A stretch of DNA of 15,244 bases from an uncultured Clostridia bacterium (GCA_900548845.1 URMI01000004.1:1-15244), one strand, 5' to 3'; shown: positions 7,042 to 15,200, counted from the first letter of the stretch. Notes: a model not told the origin generated them from the sequence alone. A program made the numbers and translations.

Positions 7042-7893
7042 ATGAAGCCCATTCAATGGTTCCCCGGGCACATGGCAAAGGCCATGCGCATGATGGAGGA
7101 AAACGTAAAACTGTGCGACGCGGTGGTGTTCGTGCTCGATGCGCGCGCCCCCGCCGCGACATATAATCAAAAACTTCAAGCGATCGCAGGCTCCCGCCCC
7201 GTCCTGTATCTCTTCAACAAGTGGGACTTGGGCAGCGCCGACGCTCTCCTTGCCGCCGTCAAGGGGGCGGGGAAGGCCGTCTGCCTGCTGGATGCGACTT
7301 CGCCGCGCGGCAAAAACGCGCTCATGGCGGCGATGAACGCCGTCGTCTCCGAAAAGGCGCAGCGCCTCAAAGAAAAGGGCATGGCGCGGCCGTTGCGCTT
7401 CCTCGTTGCGGGCGTGCCGAACACGGGCAAGAGCACGGTCATCAACCTCTTGTCGGGCGCAAAGCGCGCCGTCACGGGCGATAAGGCGGGCGTCACGCGC
7501 AGCAAGCAGTGGGTCAAGTGCGGGGCGTTCGACCTCATGGATACCCCCGGCACCATGCCGCCTTCCTTCGCCGATCAGACGCTCGCCCGCAGGCTTGCCT
7601 ACATCGGCAGCGTCAACGACGACATTTTAGAGCTTGACGAGATCGCGCTCGCCCTTTTGGAGGACCTTTCCGCTCTTGCGCCCGCGGCGCTTTCGGATCG
7701 CTACGGCATCGAGGGCGGCACCCCCCTTCAGATGCTCGAACAGGTGTGCATCCGCCGCGGCTTCCTTCTGAAAGGGGATGAATACGACTACGAGCGAGGA
7801 GAGCGGGCGCTCATCGACGATTTCCGCAAGGGCAAGCTCGGGCGCATCACCTTCGACAGCGCGGAAGACCTCAAAAACGCGGGGCTCATTTAA
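7042..7893 (+). CDS. rbgA: Ribosome biogenesis GTPase RbgA (YlqF)
   Basis: RbgA is a GTPase needed for late assembly of the 50S subunit in Firmicutes. The 283-residue length matches the B. subtilis protein. The motifs are circularly permuted as expected. The N-terminal WFPGHM carries His10, equivalent to the catalytic histidine. G4 NKWD (59-62) comes before G1 GVPNTGKST (124-132) and G3 DTPG (167-170). The C-terminal ANTAR-like helical region covers about 200-283, with GDEYDYERGERALIDDFRKG. The ATG lies three bases after the trmD stop with no clear ribosome site, so coupling to trmD is likely. In most Firmicutes rplS separates trmD from this gene; here it does not. Confidence 0.95.
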   Translation: MKPIQWFPGHMAKAMRMMEENVKLCDAVVFVLDARAPAATYNQKLQAIAGSRPVLYLFNKWDLGSADALLAAVKGAGKAVCLLDATSPRGKNALMAAMNAVVSEKAQRLKEKGMARPLRFLVAGVPNTGKSTVINLLSGAKRAVTGDKAGVTRSKQWVKCGAFDLMDTPGTMPPSFADQTLARRLAYIGSVNDDILELDEIALALLEDLSALAPAALSDRYGIEGGTPLQMLEQVCIRRGFLLKGDEYDYERGERALIDDFRKGKLGRITFDSAEDLKNAGLI

Positions 7894-7907
7894 GGCGCAG
7901 AGAAACA

Positions 7908-8522
7908 ATGGATAAACTCGACATGGAACGCGCGCTCGGGGCGGAGGGCTATCCCTTCGTTGCGGGCGTGGACGAAGTGGGGCGCGGGCCTTTGGCGGGG
8001 CCCGTCGTGGCGGCAGCGGTCATCCTGCCGCTTGATGCCGACTTTACGGGCGTCAACGACAGCAAGAAGCTCTCCGCAAAAAAGCGCGAAGCGCTTGCAG
8101 TCTACATCAAAGAGCACGCCCTCTCTTACAGTATCTTTGAGGTGGACGAAAAGACCATCGATCGTATCAACATCCGCGAAGCGACCCGCCTTGCGATGAA
8201 GGGCGCCGTCGAGGGGCTCTCTTTGCAGCCCTCGCTCGTTCTTTCGGACGGCGATCTCACGCTCGATATCGCTCTTCCGCAGAAGAGCATCGTCAAGGGG
8301 GACGCCCTCGTCTGCTCCATCGGCGCAGCGAGCATCCTCGCAAAGGTGTACCGCGACGCGCTCATGGCGGAGCATGCAAAACTTTACCCCGAGTACGCCT
8401 TCGAACGCAACGCGGGCTACGGCACGGCGGCGCACATCAACGCCATCCGGGAGGTGGGCATATGCCCGATCCATCGCAGGACCTTCGTAACAAAATTCTG
8501 GGACGGAAAGGAGAGACCCTGA
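7908..8522 (+). CDS. rnhB: Ribonuclease HII
   Basis: RNase HII cuts the RNA strand of RNA-DNA hybrids and removes single ribonucleotides from DNA. The 204-residue protein has the N-terminal GVDEVGRGPLAGPVV block, giving Asp22 and Glu23 of the metal-binding site. The other acidic ligands are Asp114 in LVLSDGD (usually DG preceded by a hydrophobic residue) and Asp150 in AKVYRD. IVKGDALVCSIGAASILAKV and the GYGTAAHINAI segment are also typical of type 2 RNase H. It follows rbgA by 14 bases, the standard Firmicutes pairing. Its last 61 bases are shared, in a different frame, with yraN. Confidence 0.96.
   Translation: MDKLDMERALGAEGYPFVAGVDEVGRGPLAGPVVAAAVILPLDADFTGVNDSKKLSAKKREALAVYIKEHALSYSIFEVDEKTIDRINIREATRLAMKGAVEGLSLQPSLVLSDGDLTLDIALPQKSIVKGDALVCSIGAASILAKVYRDALMAEHAKLYPEYAFERNAGYGTAAHINAIREVGICPIHRRTFVTKFWDGKERP
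8449..8456 (+). promoter_or_regulatory. Shine-Dalgarno site for yraN inside rnhB
   Basis: GGGAGGTG lies within the rnhB coding region, with GGAGG ending seven bases before ATG 8462. It supports a real start for yraN that overlaps rnhB by 61 bases. Confidence 0.7.
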
Positions 8523-8821
8523 CCGTTTCTTACCTCAAAAAGCGCGGCTATCGTATTTTGAAGCGCAATTTCCGCACGCCCTTCGGCGAGGCGGACATCC
8601 TCGCAAAGCAGGGCGATACCTATTGTCTCGTCGAAGTCAAGACGCGCATCTCCGACGCGTTCGGGCTGCCCTCCGAGGCGGTGAACGCCAAAAAGCGGGA
8701 GCGCTACCGAAAGATGGCGCTCTTTCTCTGCGAGCGGCTGGGGGAGGAAGTGCCCTGCCGCTTCGACGTTTCCTCCGTCACCGAAGAGGGCATCGAATAC
8801 TTCGAAGGCGCGTTTGTTTGA
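8462..8821 (+). CDS. yraN: YraN/UPF0102 family protein, putative PD-(D/E)XK nuclease
   Basis: This is a small nuclease-fold protein of unresolved function, often found beside rnhB. The 119 residues match the family in length and order. An N-terminal GRKGETLTVSYLKKRGYRIL helix is followed by NFRTPFGEADILAKQGDTYC, then VEVKTR, then SEAVNAKKRERYRKMALF and RFDVSSV near the end. The active-site signature of the restriction-endonuclease-like fold is visible as Glu43 and Asp45 in GEAD, and Glu58-x-Lys60 in EVK, so catalytic capacity appears retained. The start is fixed by the GGGAGGTG site. The substrate is not known for most members; links to Holliday-junction or recombination processing are proposed only by fold similarity. 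Confidence 0.9.
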   Translation: MPDPSQDLRNKILGRKGETLTVSYLKKRGYRILKRNFRTPFGEADILAKQGDTYCLVEVKTRISDAFGLPSEAVNAKKRERYRKMALFLCERLGEEVPCRFDVSSVTEEGIEYFEGAFV

Positions 8822-8845
8822 AGGAGCTTGCATAAATATCACACC

Positions 8846-8852
8846 GGGAGGG
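8846..8852 (+). promoter_or_regulatory. Shine-Dalgarno site deciding the acetyltransferase start
   Basis: GGGAGGG lies five bases before ATG 8858. An in-frame TTG at 8828 would extend the protein by ten residues, but the AAGGAG there ends only one base before it, so ATG 8858 is preferred. Confidence 0.7.
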
Positions 8853-8857
8853 AAAGG

Positions 8858-9412
8858 ATGAAGGAAGAGATCGTATTGCTCGAGAAGGAACGTTGGGCGG
8901 GACATATCCTGCCTATGCCTTCTTATACGGCAACAGAGCACTACGCACTTTCCCTGCGGCGCACAGAGGATGGGTTTTGCGCAGAATTCGCGTTGCGTCC
9001 ACTGTCATCACCGCTCGTCTTTACGCCTGAAAGGTACGATCATCCCGATCGGCTCTATGCGCCCCATTTCGAGGGCGCGGCTGCCTATGGCATTTTGCAT
9101 GGAGAAGAGCTCATTGCGGTCATCGAGCTCTGCCCCGAAGAATGGAACGGCCGTATGCGCGTGACGGAACTTTGGGTGAAAGAAGACTGCCGAAGCCGCG
9201 GGTTGGGAAAGCGGCTCCTCACGTTTGCTAAGGAAGAGGCGCGTCGTACAGGGCGGCGGGCGCTCGTTTTGGAGACGCAGTCGTGCAATACGAGAGCCAT
9301 CGCTTTTTATTTCCGGGAGGGGCTTTCGTTCATCGGTTTCGACGCCTGTTCCTATACCAATGAAGACATCTCTCGCGGAGAAGTGCGCCTTGAGCTGGGG
9401 ATCATTTTTTGA
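8858..9412 (+). CDS. GNAT family N-acetyltransferase, streptothricin-acetyltransferase-like
   Basis: This is predicted to transfer an acetyl group from acetyl-CoA to an amine; the substrate is unknown. The 184-residue protein has a poorly conserved N-terminal half and a clear GNAT core at about 85-180. The core includes IAVIELCPEEWNGRMRVTEL (strands 4-5 region), the acetyl-CoA pyrophosphate loop RSRGLG (Arg112, Gly115, Gly117), then LVLETQSCNTRAIAFYFREG and FIGFDACSYTNEDI. The LETQ-N-A-FY-G-F-GFD pattern resembles streptothricin acetyltransferases (Sat/Nat) from memory, but such chromosomal homologues are often not resistance genes. It starts 36 bases after yraN, probably as the last gene of the tmk operon, and is followed by a clear terminator. 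Its base composition looks slightly less G+C-rich than its neighbours, which could mean later acquisition. Confidence 0.85.
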   Translation: MKEEIVLLEKERWAGHILPMPSYTATEHYALSLRRTEDGFCAEFALRPLSSPLVFTPERYDHPDRLYAPHFEGAAAYGILHGEELIAVIELCPEEWNGRMRVTELWVKEDCRSRGLGKRLLTFAKEEARRTGRRALVLETQSCNTRAIAFYFREGLSFIGFDACSYTNEDISRGEVRLELGIIF

Positions 9413-9455
9413 AAGTACGGACTTTTGGCAAGATAATTCAAGTTGCAGGGGTATC

Positions 9456-9487
9456 CGGCAGGCATTATGTCTGCCGAATTTCTTTTT
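9456..9487 (+). terminator. Intrinsic terminator after the acetyltransferase gene
   Basis: A nine-pair stem CGGCAGGCA / TGTCTGCCG (9456-9464 with 9468-9476, one G-U pair) with a TTA loop is followed by AATTTCTTTTT. It lies 44 bases after the stop codon at 9412 and should end the tmk-to-acetyltransferase transcript. Confidence 0.85.
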
Positions 9488-9504
9488 GAAAACAAAATGA
9501 GGGG

Positions 9505-9533
9505 TTGTAATTTGCGGCGGGAAATGGTATAAT
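9505..9533 (+). promoter_or_regulatory. Extended -10 promoter for the DUF4011 helicase gene
   Basis: A -35 box TTGTAA (9505-9510) and consensus TATAAT (9528-9533) are separated by 17 bases, with TGG directly before the -10 box (extended -10). Transcription should start near 9540, leaving a leader of about 50 bases. The leader holds a small hairpin CCGTCC/GGGCGG (9547-9561, one G-U pair) and an AAGGAG ribosome site (9580-9585) five bases before ATG 9591. Confidence 0.85.
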
Positions 9534-9590
9534 GAGATAGATTTTTCCGTCCGAGGGGCGGCAGCCGGAAGCGGCGAATAAGGAGAAACT

Positions 9591-12500
9591 ATGGCAGAGA
9601 GCAAAAAGCGCATCGGAAAGGAGACGGCGTCGGTCGGGCTCCGCTTGCCGCAGTTCGTCGGTTACAGCGACTACTTTTACGAAACGCCGCTCTATGTGCA
9701 GATCAAAAACCTTTCGGGAGAGAGCGCGCCCTTCTCCGTCTCGGTGACGGGGGGAGAGCTGCTTGTCCCCTTTGAAGAGGAGGCGGAAGTTCCCTTCGAG
9801 AGCGCGGTGGAGCTCACCGCCGAAGGGGTCTTCAGCCCCGTCTTCCTCTCGCAGCGGGAAGAATTGCGGCAGGCGGAAGTCGTCGCCGTCCTCAGCTATA
9901 ACAAAAAAGAGCTCGTCCGCACGAGCATGAACGTCACCGTGCTCCCCTATGATTGGTGGGAGGGGCTTTCGGGCAACGCCGAACGGCTCGCGGGGTTCGT
10001 ACGCCCCAAGCTCTCCGACTGCGCGCGCATTCTGCAGGAGGCGGGCGAACGCCTCAAAAGGTGGAAGGAAAGCCCCGAATTTTACGGCTATGCGGGCGCG
10101 GATAAAAACGCCGTGCGGCGCGCCGCTGCCGCCGTGTTTGCCGCCCTCCGCGGCGAGGACATCGAAAAGGACGGCGAGACGGACTTGAACGAGCCGCTCT
10201 CCGCCGTGCGCGAAGGCTCTCTTCTGCGCGGAAAGAAGGCGAACGCCTTGGAGCTTGCCGTCTTTGCGGCGTCTGCCCTGGAGGCGGCGGGGCTGCATCC
10301 CGTGCTCGCCCTCGGCGGGAGCGAGGCGGGCGTGGGCGCATGGCTGTATGACAGCTGCTTTCTCGATCCCGTCACCGACGACAGCGACATCGTCGCAAAG
10401 TACTGTTCGGACGGCATCAACAACCTCTGCTTCTTTGACGTCGAGGACCTTTTTGCGGGCGGGAACGCCGCCTATACCGCCTCCGAGGCGCACTTTAAGC
10501 GCAAGCTCGCCGCGGGCGCCTTCGAATGCTTTGTCGACATCGCGCGCTGCCGTATCGGCGGGCGGGGGAGCCTTCCTTTGCGCGGCAAGAGCGGGAAAGG
10601 CTACGAACTCATCCGCGAAGAGGAGATGACGGACAGCGCCGCCCCCGCGCCTCTGCCCGAATTCGATAAGCTGGGCGGCGAAAACCTGAAGACCAAGAAC
10701 CGCCAGTGGGAGAGAAGGCTTTTAGATCTCACCACCAAGAACGCGCTTCTGAACTTCACGGGGCGCAGCTCCCTGCATCTGCAATGCGCGGATGCAGACC
10801 TCCTCTTTGAAAAGCTCACCGAAAAGGGGAGCCTACGCTTGAAGGGCGGCTCGCCCGTCGAGGAGGCGTTCTTCGAAACGCAGTCCGCGCTCTCTGCCGA
10901 GCTATTTTCGCTTGAACTGAGAAAGGGTATCCTGCGCGCCTTTGCCGATGCGAAGACGACGGCGGAGACGGCGCTGCGCCTCGTGCGTCGCAACCGCGAA
11001 GCGGACGAAGAGACGGGCGCCAAGATCTTGTATCTTGCATTGGGGTTCTTGAAGTTCGTCTCGCGGGAGGATAACAAGACGCGCTTTGCCCCGCTCGTGC
11101 TCGTCCCCGTGGCGATGAAGCGCGCGAAGGGGAACGAGGACTTCGCCGTCGAAGCGGACGGGGAGTACTTCGTCAATTCCACGCTGCTTGAATATTTGAA
11201 GCAGGAGTTCAACATCGACATCCGCGGGCTGGGCGGCGACGTCTCCGCGCTCAAAATTTCCGAGATCCTTGCGATGGTGCTCGCCGAGATCGCCCCCATG
11301 AAGGGCTGGGATGTGAGCAAGGACGCCTATCTCGCCACCTTCTCCTTCCAGCGCTATCTCATGTGGAACGACATCCGCAACCATTTCGACGCGCTCAAAG
11401 GCAATCAGATCGTCTCCGCGCTGATGGGGGAACGGCTCGCGCGGCAGGAGACGAGCGTGCCTTCCGAGGACGAGTGCGACCCGCAGGATACCCTCATCCC
11501 GCTCTCTGCCGACAGCTCGCAGTATTCCGCGGTGGCGCTCTCGCGCACGGGGGCGAGCTTCGTTCTGCACGGCCCGCCCGGCACGGGCAAGAGCCAGACC
11601 ATCACCAACATCATCGCCAACGCCGTCGAAGATAATAAGCGCGTCTTGTTCGTCGCCGAAAAGAAGGCGGCGCTCGACGTCGTCAAAAAGCGGCTCGACG
11701 GGATCGGCATCGGCGAATTCTGCCTCGAGATCCACTCCAACAAGACGGATAAGGCGGACGTCCTGCGCCGCCTCGAAAATACGCTCTCTCTGAAAAACGA
11801 GGGGGAGGAGCGCGGCTTCGAAGAAAAGGCGCGCAGTTTGAAGCTGCTGCGCGAAGACCTCAAAGCGCCCATGCTCGCCCTACACAAGAAGCGGAGATTG
11901 GGTCTTTCCGTGTACGAGGCCATCCTGCTCTACCTTGAAAACAAGGATGCTCCCGACATTTTGGATATCGAGAGCAGCTTTTACGACTCTCTGACCGAGC
12001 GCACCCTCTCCGAGTGCCGCGGCATGATCTTAACGGCGGCGGCTGCCGCCAAGGAGTGCGGGGGCGTGTTCCGTTCGCCCTTCGAAAATGTGGGGCTCAC
12101 CGAATATTCGCAGGAAGTGCGAGACAGAGTCTTCTGCGCCGCCGAAGTGATGCTCACCGAGATCAAGCACTTGAAGGCGTATCTTTCGCTCTATCTCGAA
12201 TTTTACCGGCAGAAAATTTCCACGATCACCCAGCGCAAGCTCAATTCCCTGCGCCTTCTGGCGCGCGAACTGAGCGCGGGCGTCTACGATAAATATTTTG
12301 CAAACATCGGCGAAGAGGAATTCAACGCCTTCTATCACGCCAACCGGCGGCTCGACGACACGCTCTCCTACTATTCGAAGCACTTCAAAGTCGTCGTGGA
12401 GCTCGGGAAGGACTATCCCGAAGTCAAGGCGCTTTTGGACCGCGAGGGGGACTGGCGCATGAACAAGGCGGCGCTGACGGCGGCAAAACGGCTGCAGCGG

Positions 12501-15182
12501 GCGGCGCTCCATCCGCTCTCGCCCGAAGATATGCCCAAGTATCTCCGCACCCTCGTCGATCTGCATTCGTTCATCGCGCTGCTCCGTGAGAGCCCGCTCT
12601 CCCGCCCCTTCTTCGACCGCGGCGGCAACATCGTCTACAAAAAGCGCGCGGAATTTTTGGCGGGGCTCTACGAGCTGCACGAAGAGGCGGCGCAGACCTT
12701 CCTCGACTACAACCCCGACGCCTTCAACGGCATGTGCGTGCGCGCCATGAGCGGCTATACCCGCCCCGTCCTCGAAGGGTACTTGAAGGCGCTCGACGCC
12801 TTCGAGGCGGCGGAGGACAGCTATCTCAAAACGACTGCCGCCGACAGGAGCAAGATCGTACAGGAAGACGTGTTGGATTACTTTTCCACCAAGGCGGGGG
12901 CGCTCATCGACAACATCGACATGCTCGCCAACTGGTGCATGTACAAGAACACCTGCTTAAAACTGCGCTCGTTGGGGTTGAGCTTTATCTCCGATGCGCT
13001 CGAAAGCGGGCGGCTGACGAGCGAAAACGTGCTCGCGGGCTTTGAAAAGAACGTCGCGAAGAACTTTTTGGAGCTCGCCATCCCGCAGGACGCCGACCTT
13101 GTCCGCCTGAGCGCGGGGACGCTCGAGGACACCGTGGAAAAATTCCGCACGCTGTGGGAGGACTTCTCCCTTGCAACGCGCAGGCACATCCGAAGCGACC
13201 TCATCTCCCGCCTGCCCCAAGCGGACGGAGAGGGGAGCCTCTCGGTGGAGCTCTCCGCCTTCACCCGCCTTGCAAAGAGCAACCTGCGCGGCTCGGGCCT
13301 GAGGACCCTCTTTTCCGAAGTGCCCGAACTTCTCCGCCGCATCTGCCCGTGTATGCTGATGAGCCCCATCACGGCGGCGCAGTATCTGGAGCCGCAGGCG
13401 GATCTTTTCGACCTCGTCATCTTCGACGAGGCGTCGCAGATGACGACCGCAGAGGCCGTGGGGTGCATCGCCCGCGCCAAGGCCGCCGTCGTCGTGGGCG
13501 ATCCCAAACAGCTCCCTCCGACCGCCTTCTTTCACTCTGCCTATGTGGACGAGGAGAATCTGGAAAACGAAGACCTGGAAAGCGTCCTCGACGACTGCCT
13601 CGCCCTCGGCATGCCCGAGCGCCACCTCATCTGGCACTATCGAAGCCGTCACGAATCGCTCATCGCCTTTTCCAACAATATGTACTACGGCGGGAAGCTG
13701 TGCACCTTCCCTTCACCCGACGCGCTCGAAAGCCGCGTGCGCTTTCTGAAGGTGGACGGCACCTACGACAGGGGCTTTACCAAAGTCAACAAGAAGGAGG
13801 CGGAAGCGCTCGTGCAGGAAGTCATCCGCCGCCTCAAAGATCCCGCTCTCTCGCGGCAGAGCATGGGCGTCGTCACCTTTTCGAGCGCGCAGCGGACCGC
13901 CGTCGAAAAGCTCCTCACCAAAGAGATCGCCGCAAAGAAGCTGGATGCCGTCGCTTACGAGCGCGAAGAGCCGCTCTTTGTCAAGAACCTCGAAAACGTG
14001 CAGGGCGACGAGCGCGACGTCATCCTCTTTTCCGTCTGCTACGGCCCCGATGCGATGGGCAGGGTGTCGCTCAACTTCGGTCCCCTCAACCAGGCGGGCG
14101 GCTGGAGGCGGCTCAACGTCGCCGTCTCGCGCGCGAGGGAAGAGATGCTCGTCTTCTCCACGCTGGAAGCCGCGCAGATCGACCTCAACAAGACCTCTTC
14201 GAAGGGCGTTGCGGGGCTCAAAGCCTTCCTTGAATTTGCAGAGAAGGGCAGAACGACGCTCGCCGCGCCTCCCGCATCCGTCCGTTCGGGCGCGGGGCTC
14301 GGGCAGTTCATCGCAGAGGAGCTAACCGGCTTCGGGTATGAGTGCCGCACGGACGTGGGCGCTTCCGAATTCAAGATCGATGTCGCCGTTCTCGACCCGC
14401 GCGACAACAAGAATTTCGTCCTCGCCGTCCTGTGCGACGGGGAGACGAAGTTCTCCGTCAAGGACAGGAATATTTTACAGGTGCAGTCCTTAAAGCGCGG
14501 CAATTGGAACGTCATGCGCGTCAACAGCGTCAACTATTACAGCAACCCCAAGCGGGAGATCAAGCGCATCAAGGACTATCTCGACCGCCTCACGGGCGCG
14601 GAGCAGAAGGACGGCGCGTGGATGGAAAAGTTCTCCCGCCCTTACCGCGCGGTGGAGGCGCAGGGCGCGGAGGTCGCCGCCTACATCACGGGCGGGGTCA
14701 ACGACGGCGAGATCAAAGCGCGGCTTGCTCTTCTCGTGGCGACGGAAGAGCCCATCTCGAGGAGCTTTCTGAAAACGCGCCTTCTCGAAACGTACGGCAT
14801 CCGCAAGACGGGCGCGCGCGTGGAGGCGCGGCTCAACGCCCTCATCGACGAGTGCAAATTCAAAAGAGAGCGCGTTCTCGGCACCGACTACTACTATAAG
14901 ACCGACCGCGCCGTTCAGATCGGCAAATTCCGCGTGGAGAGCGAGCCTATTCTCCGCGGCGAGACGGACACGACGCCCTTCGAGATGGTGTCGCTCATCA
15001 AGGCGGCGCTCTCGGGGCGTGTGAGCCTGTATTTCGACGAGCTCACGGCGCTTGCGGCGCAGGCGCTGCACCTTCCCCGCTATTCGGAAGCGTTCGTCTC
15101 CTATCTGAGCGATTGCGTCTCCTTCGGGGAGCAGAAGGGCATTCTGGTGCGCTCGGTCTCCGACCGCATCTCGCTGGCTTGA
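9591..15182 (+). CDS. DUF4011 - SF1 helicase - Vsr-like nuclease - DUF3320 protein (Hhe-like defence candidate)
   Basis: This giant protein of 1863 residues is predicted to be an ATP-driven nucleic-acid translocase fused to a nuclease. In order: a beta-rich, Ig-like region (about 20-120) ending in VLPYDWWEGL; a transglutaminase-like domain (about 127-260) that seems to lack its catalytic Cys and His (Ala219 in KANALEL, Glu245 in GGSEAGVGAWL); DUF4011 starting near W373 (NRQWERRLLDLTTKNALLNF); and superfamily 1 helicase motifs. These are GPPGTGKS (661-668), DEAS (1279-1282), GDPKQLPP (1303-1310), WHYRSR (1348-1353), VQGDERD (1470-1476) and LNVAVSRAR (1508-1516). A ~600-residue mainly helical insert lies between motifs I and II. 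A Vsr/MTES_1575-type nuclease follows (about 1560-1690, Asp1597 in FKIDVAV and Asp1616 in CDG), then DUF3320 (about 1695-1863). DUF4011-helicase-Vsr is the reported architecture of the single-gene anti-phage system Hhe; function here is inference. It has its own promoter and a good AAGGAG site, and is not part of the housekeeping operon upstream. Confidence 0.9.
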   Translation: MAESKKRIGKETASVGLRLPQFVGYSDYFYETPLYVQIKNLSGESAPFSVSVTGGELLVPFEEEAEVPFESAVELTAEGVFSPVFLSQREELRQAEVVAVLSYNKKELVRTSMNVTVLPYDWWEGLSGNAERLAGFVRPKLSDCARILQEAGERLKRWKESPEFYGYAGADKNAVRRAAAAVFAALRGEDIEKDGETDLNEPLSAVREGSLLRGKKANALELAVFAASALEAAGLHPVLALGGSEAGVGAWLYDSCFLDPVTDDSDIVAKYCSDGINNLCFFDVEDLFAGGNAAYTASEAHFKRKLAAGAFECFVDIARCRIGGRGSLPLRGKSGKGYELIREEEMTDSAAPAPLPEFDKLGGENLKTKNRQWERRLLDLTTKNALLNFTGRSSLHLQCADADLLFEKLTEKGSLRLKGGSPVEEAFFETQSALSAELFSLELRKGILRAFADAKTTAETALRLVRRNREADEETGAKILYLALGFLKFVSREDNKTRFAPLVLVPVAMKRAKGNEDFAVEADGEYFVNSTLLEYLKQEFNIDIRGLGGDVSALKISEILAMVLAEIAPMKGWDVSKDAYLATFSFQRYLMWNDIRNHFDALKGNQIVSALMGERLARQETSVPSEDECDPQDTLIPLSADSSQYSAVALSRTGASFVLHGPPGTGKSQTITNIIANAVEDNKRVLFVAEKKAALDVVKKRLDGIGIGEFCLEIHSNKTDKADVLRRLENTLSLKNEGEERGFEEKARSLKLLREDLKAPMLALHKKRRLGLSVYEAILLYLENKDAPDILDIESSFYDSLTERTLSECRGMILTAAAAAKECGGVFRSPFENVGLTEYSQEVRDRVFCAAEVMLTEIKHLKAYLSLYLEFYRQKISTITQRKLNSLRLLARELSAGVYDKYFANIGEEEFNAFYHANRRLDDTLSYYSKHFKVVVELGKDYPEVKALLDREGDWRMNKAALTAAKRLQRAALHPLSPEDMPKYLRTLVDLHSFIALLRESPLSRPFFDRGGNIVYKKRAEFLAGLYELHEEAAQTFLDYNPDAFNGMCVRAMSGYTRPVLEGYLKALDAFEAAEDSYLKTTAADRSKIVQEDVLDYFSTKAGALIDNIDMLANWCMYKNTCLKLRSLGLSFISDALESGRLTSENVLAGFEKNVAKNFLELAIPQDADLVRLSAGTLEDTVEKFRTLWEDFSLATRRHIRSDLISRLPQADGEGSLSVELSAFTRLAKSNLRGSGLRTLFSEVPELLRRICPCMLMSPITAAQYLEPQADLFDLVIFDEASQMTTAEAVGCIARAKAAVVVGDPKQLPPTAFFHSAYVDEENLENEDLESVLDDCLALGMPERHLIWHYRSRHESLIAFSNNMYYGGKLCTFPSPDALESRVRFLKVDGTYDRGFTKVNKKEAEALVQEVIRRLKDPALSRQSMGVVTFSSAQRTAVEKLLTKEIAAKKLDAVAYEREEPLFVKNLENVQGDERDVILFSVCYGPDAMGRVSLNFGPLNQAGGWRRLNVAVSRAREEMLVFSTLEAAQIDLNKTSSKGVAGLKAFLEFAEKGRTTLAAPPASVRSGAGLGQFIAEELTGFGYECRTDVGASEFKIDVAVLDPRDNKNFVLAVLCDGETKFSVKDRNILQVQSLKRGNWNVMRVNSVNYYSNPKREIKRIKDYLDRLTGAEQKDGAWMEKFSRPYRAVEAQGAEVAAYITGGVNDGEIKARLALLVATEEPISRSFLKTRLLETYGIRKTGARVEARLNALIDECKFKRERVLGTDYYYKTDRAVQIGKFRVESEPILRGETDTTPFEMVSLIKAALSGRVSLYFDELTALAAQALHLPRYSEAFVSYLSDCVSFGEQKGILVRSVSDRISLA

Positions 15183-15200
15183 TTTTTTGAAACAGAGGGC

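Noticed and set aside
8828..8857. TTG at 8828 as the acetyltransferase start
   Set aside because: The AAGGAG there is only one base from the TTG, while ATG 8858 has GGGAGGG at five bases.
9465..10493. 342-codon minus-strand frame at the start of the helicase gene
   Set aside because: It runs through the terminator, promoter and N-terminal coding region of the helicase gene and has no recognisable domain; a codon-bias shadow.
13154..14233. 359-codon plus-strand frame overlapping the helicase motifs
   Set aside because: It is a different frame of the conserved motif II-VI region and is rich in Arg and Pro; the helicase frame explains the conservation.
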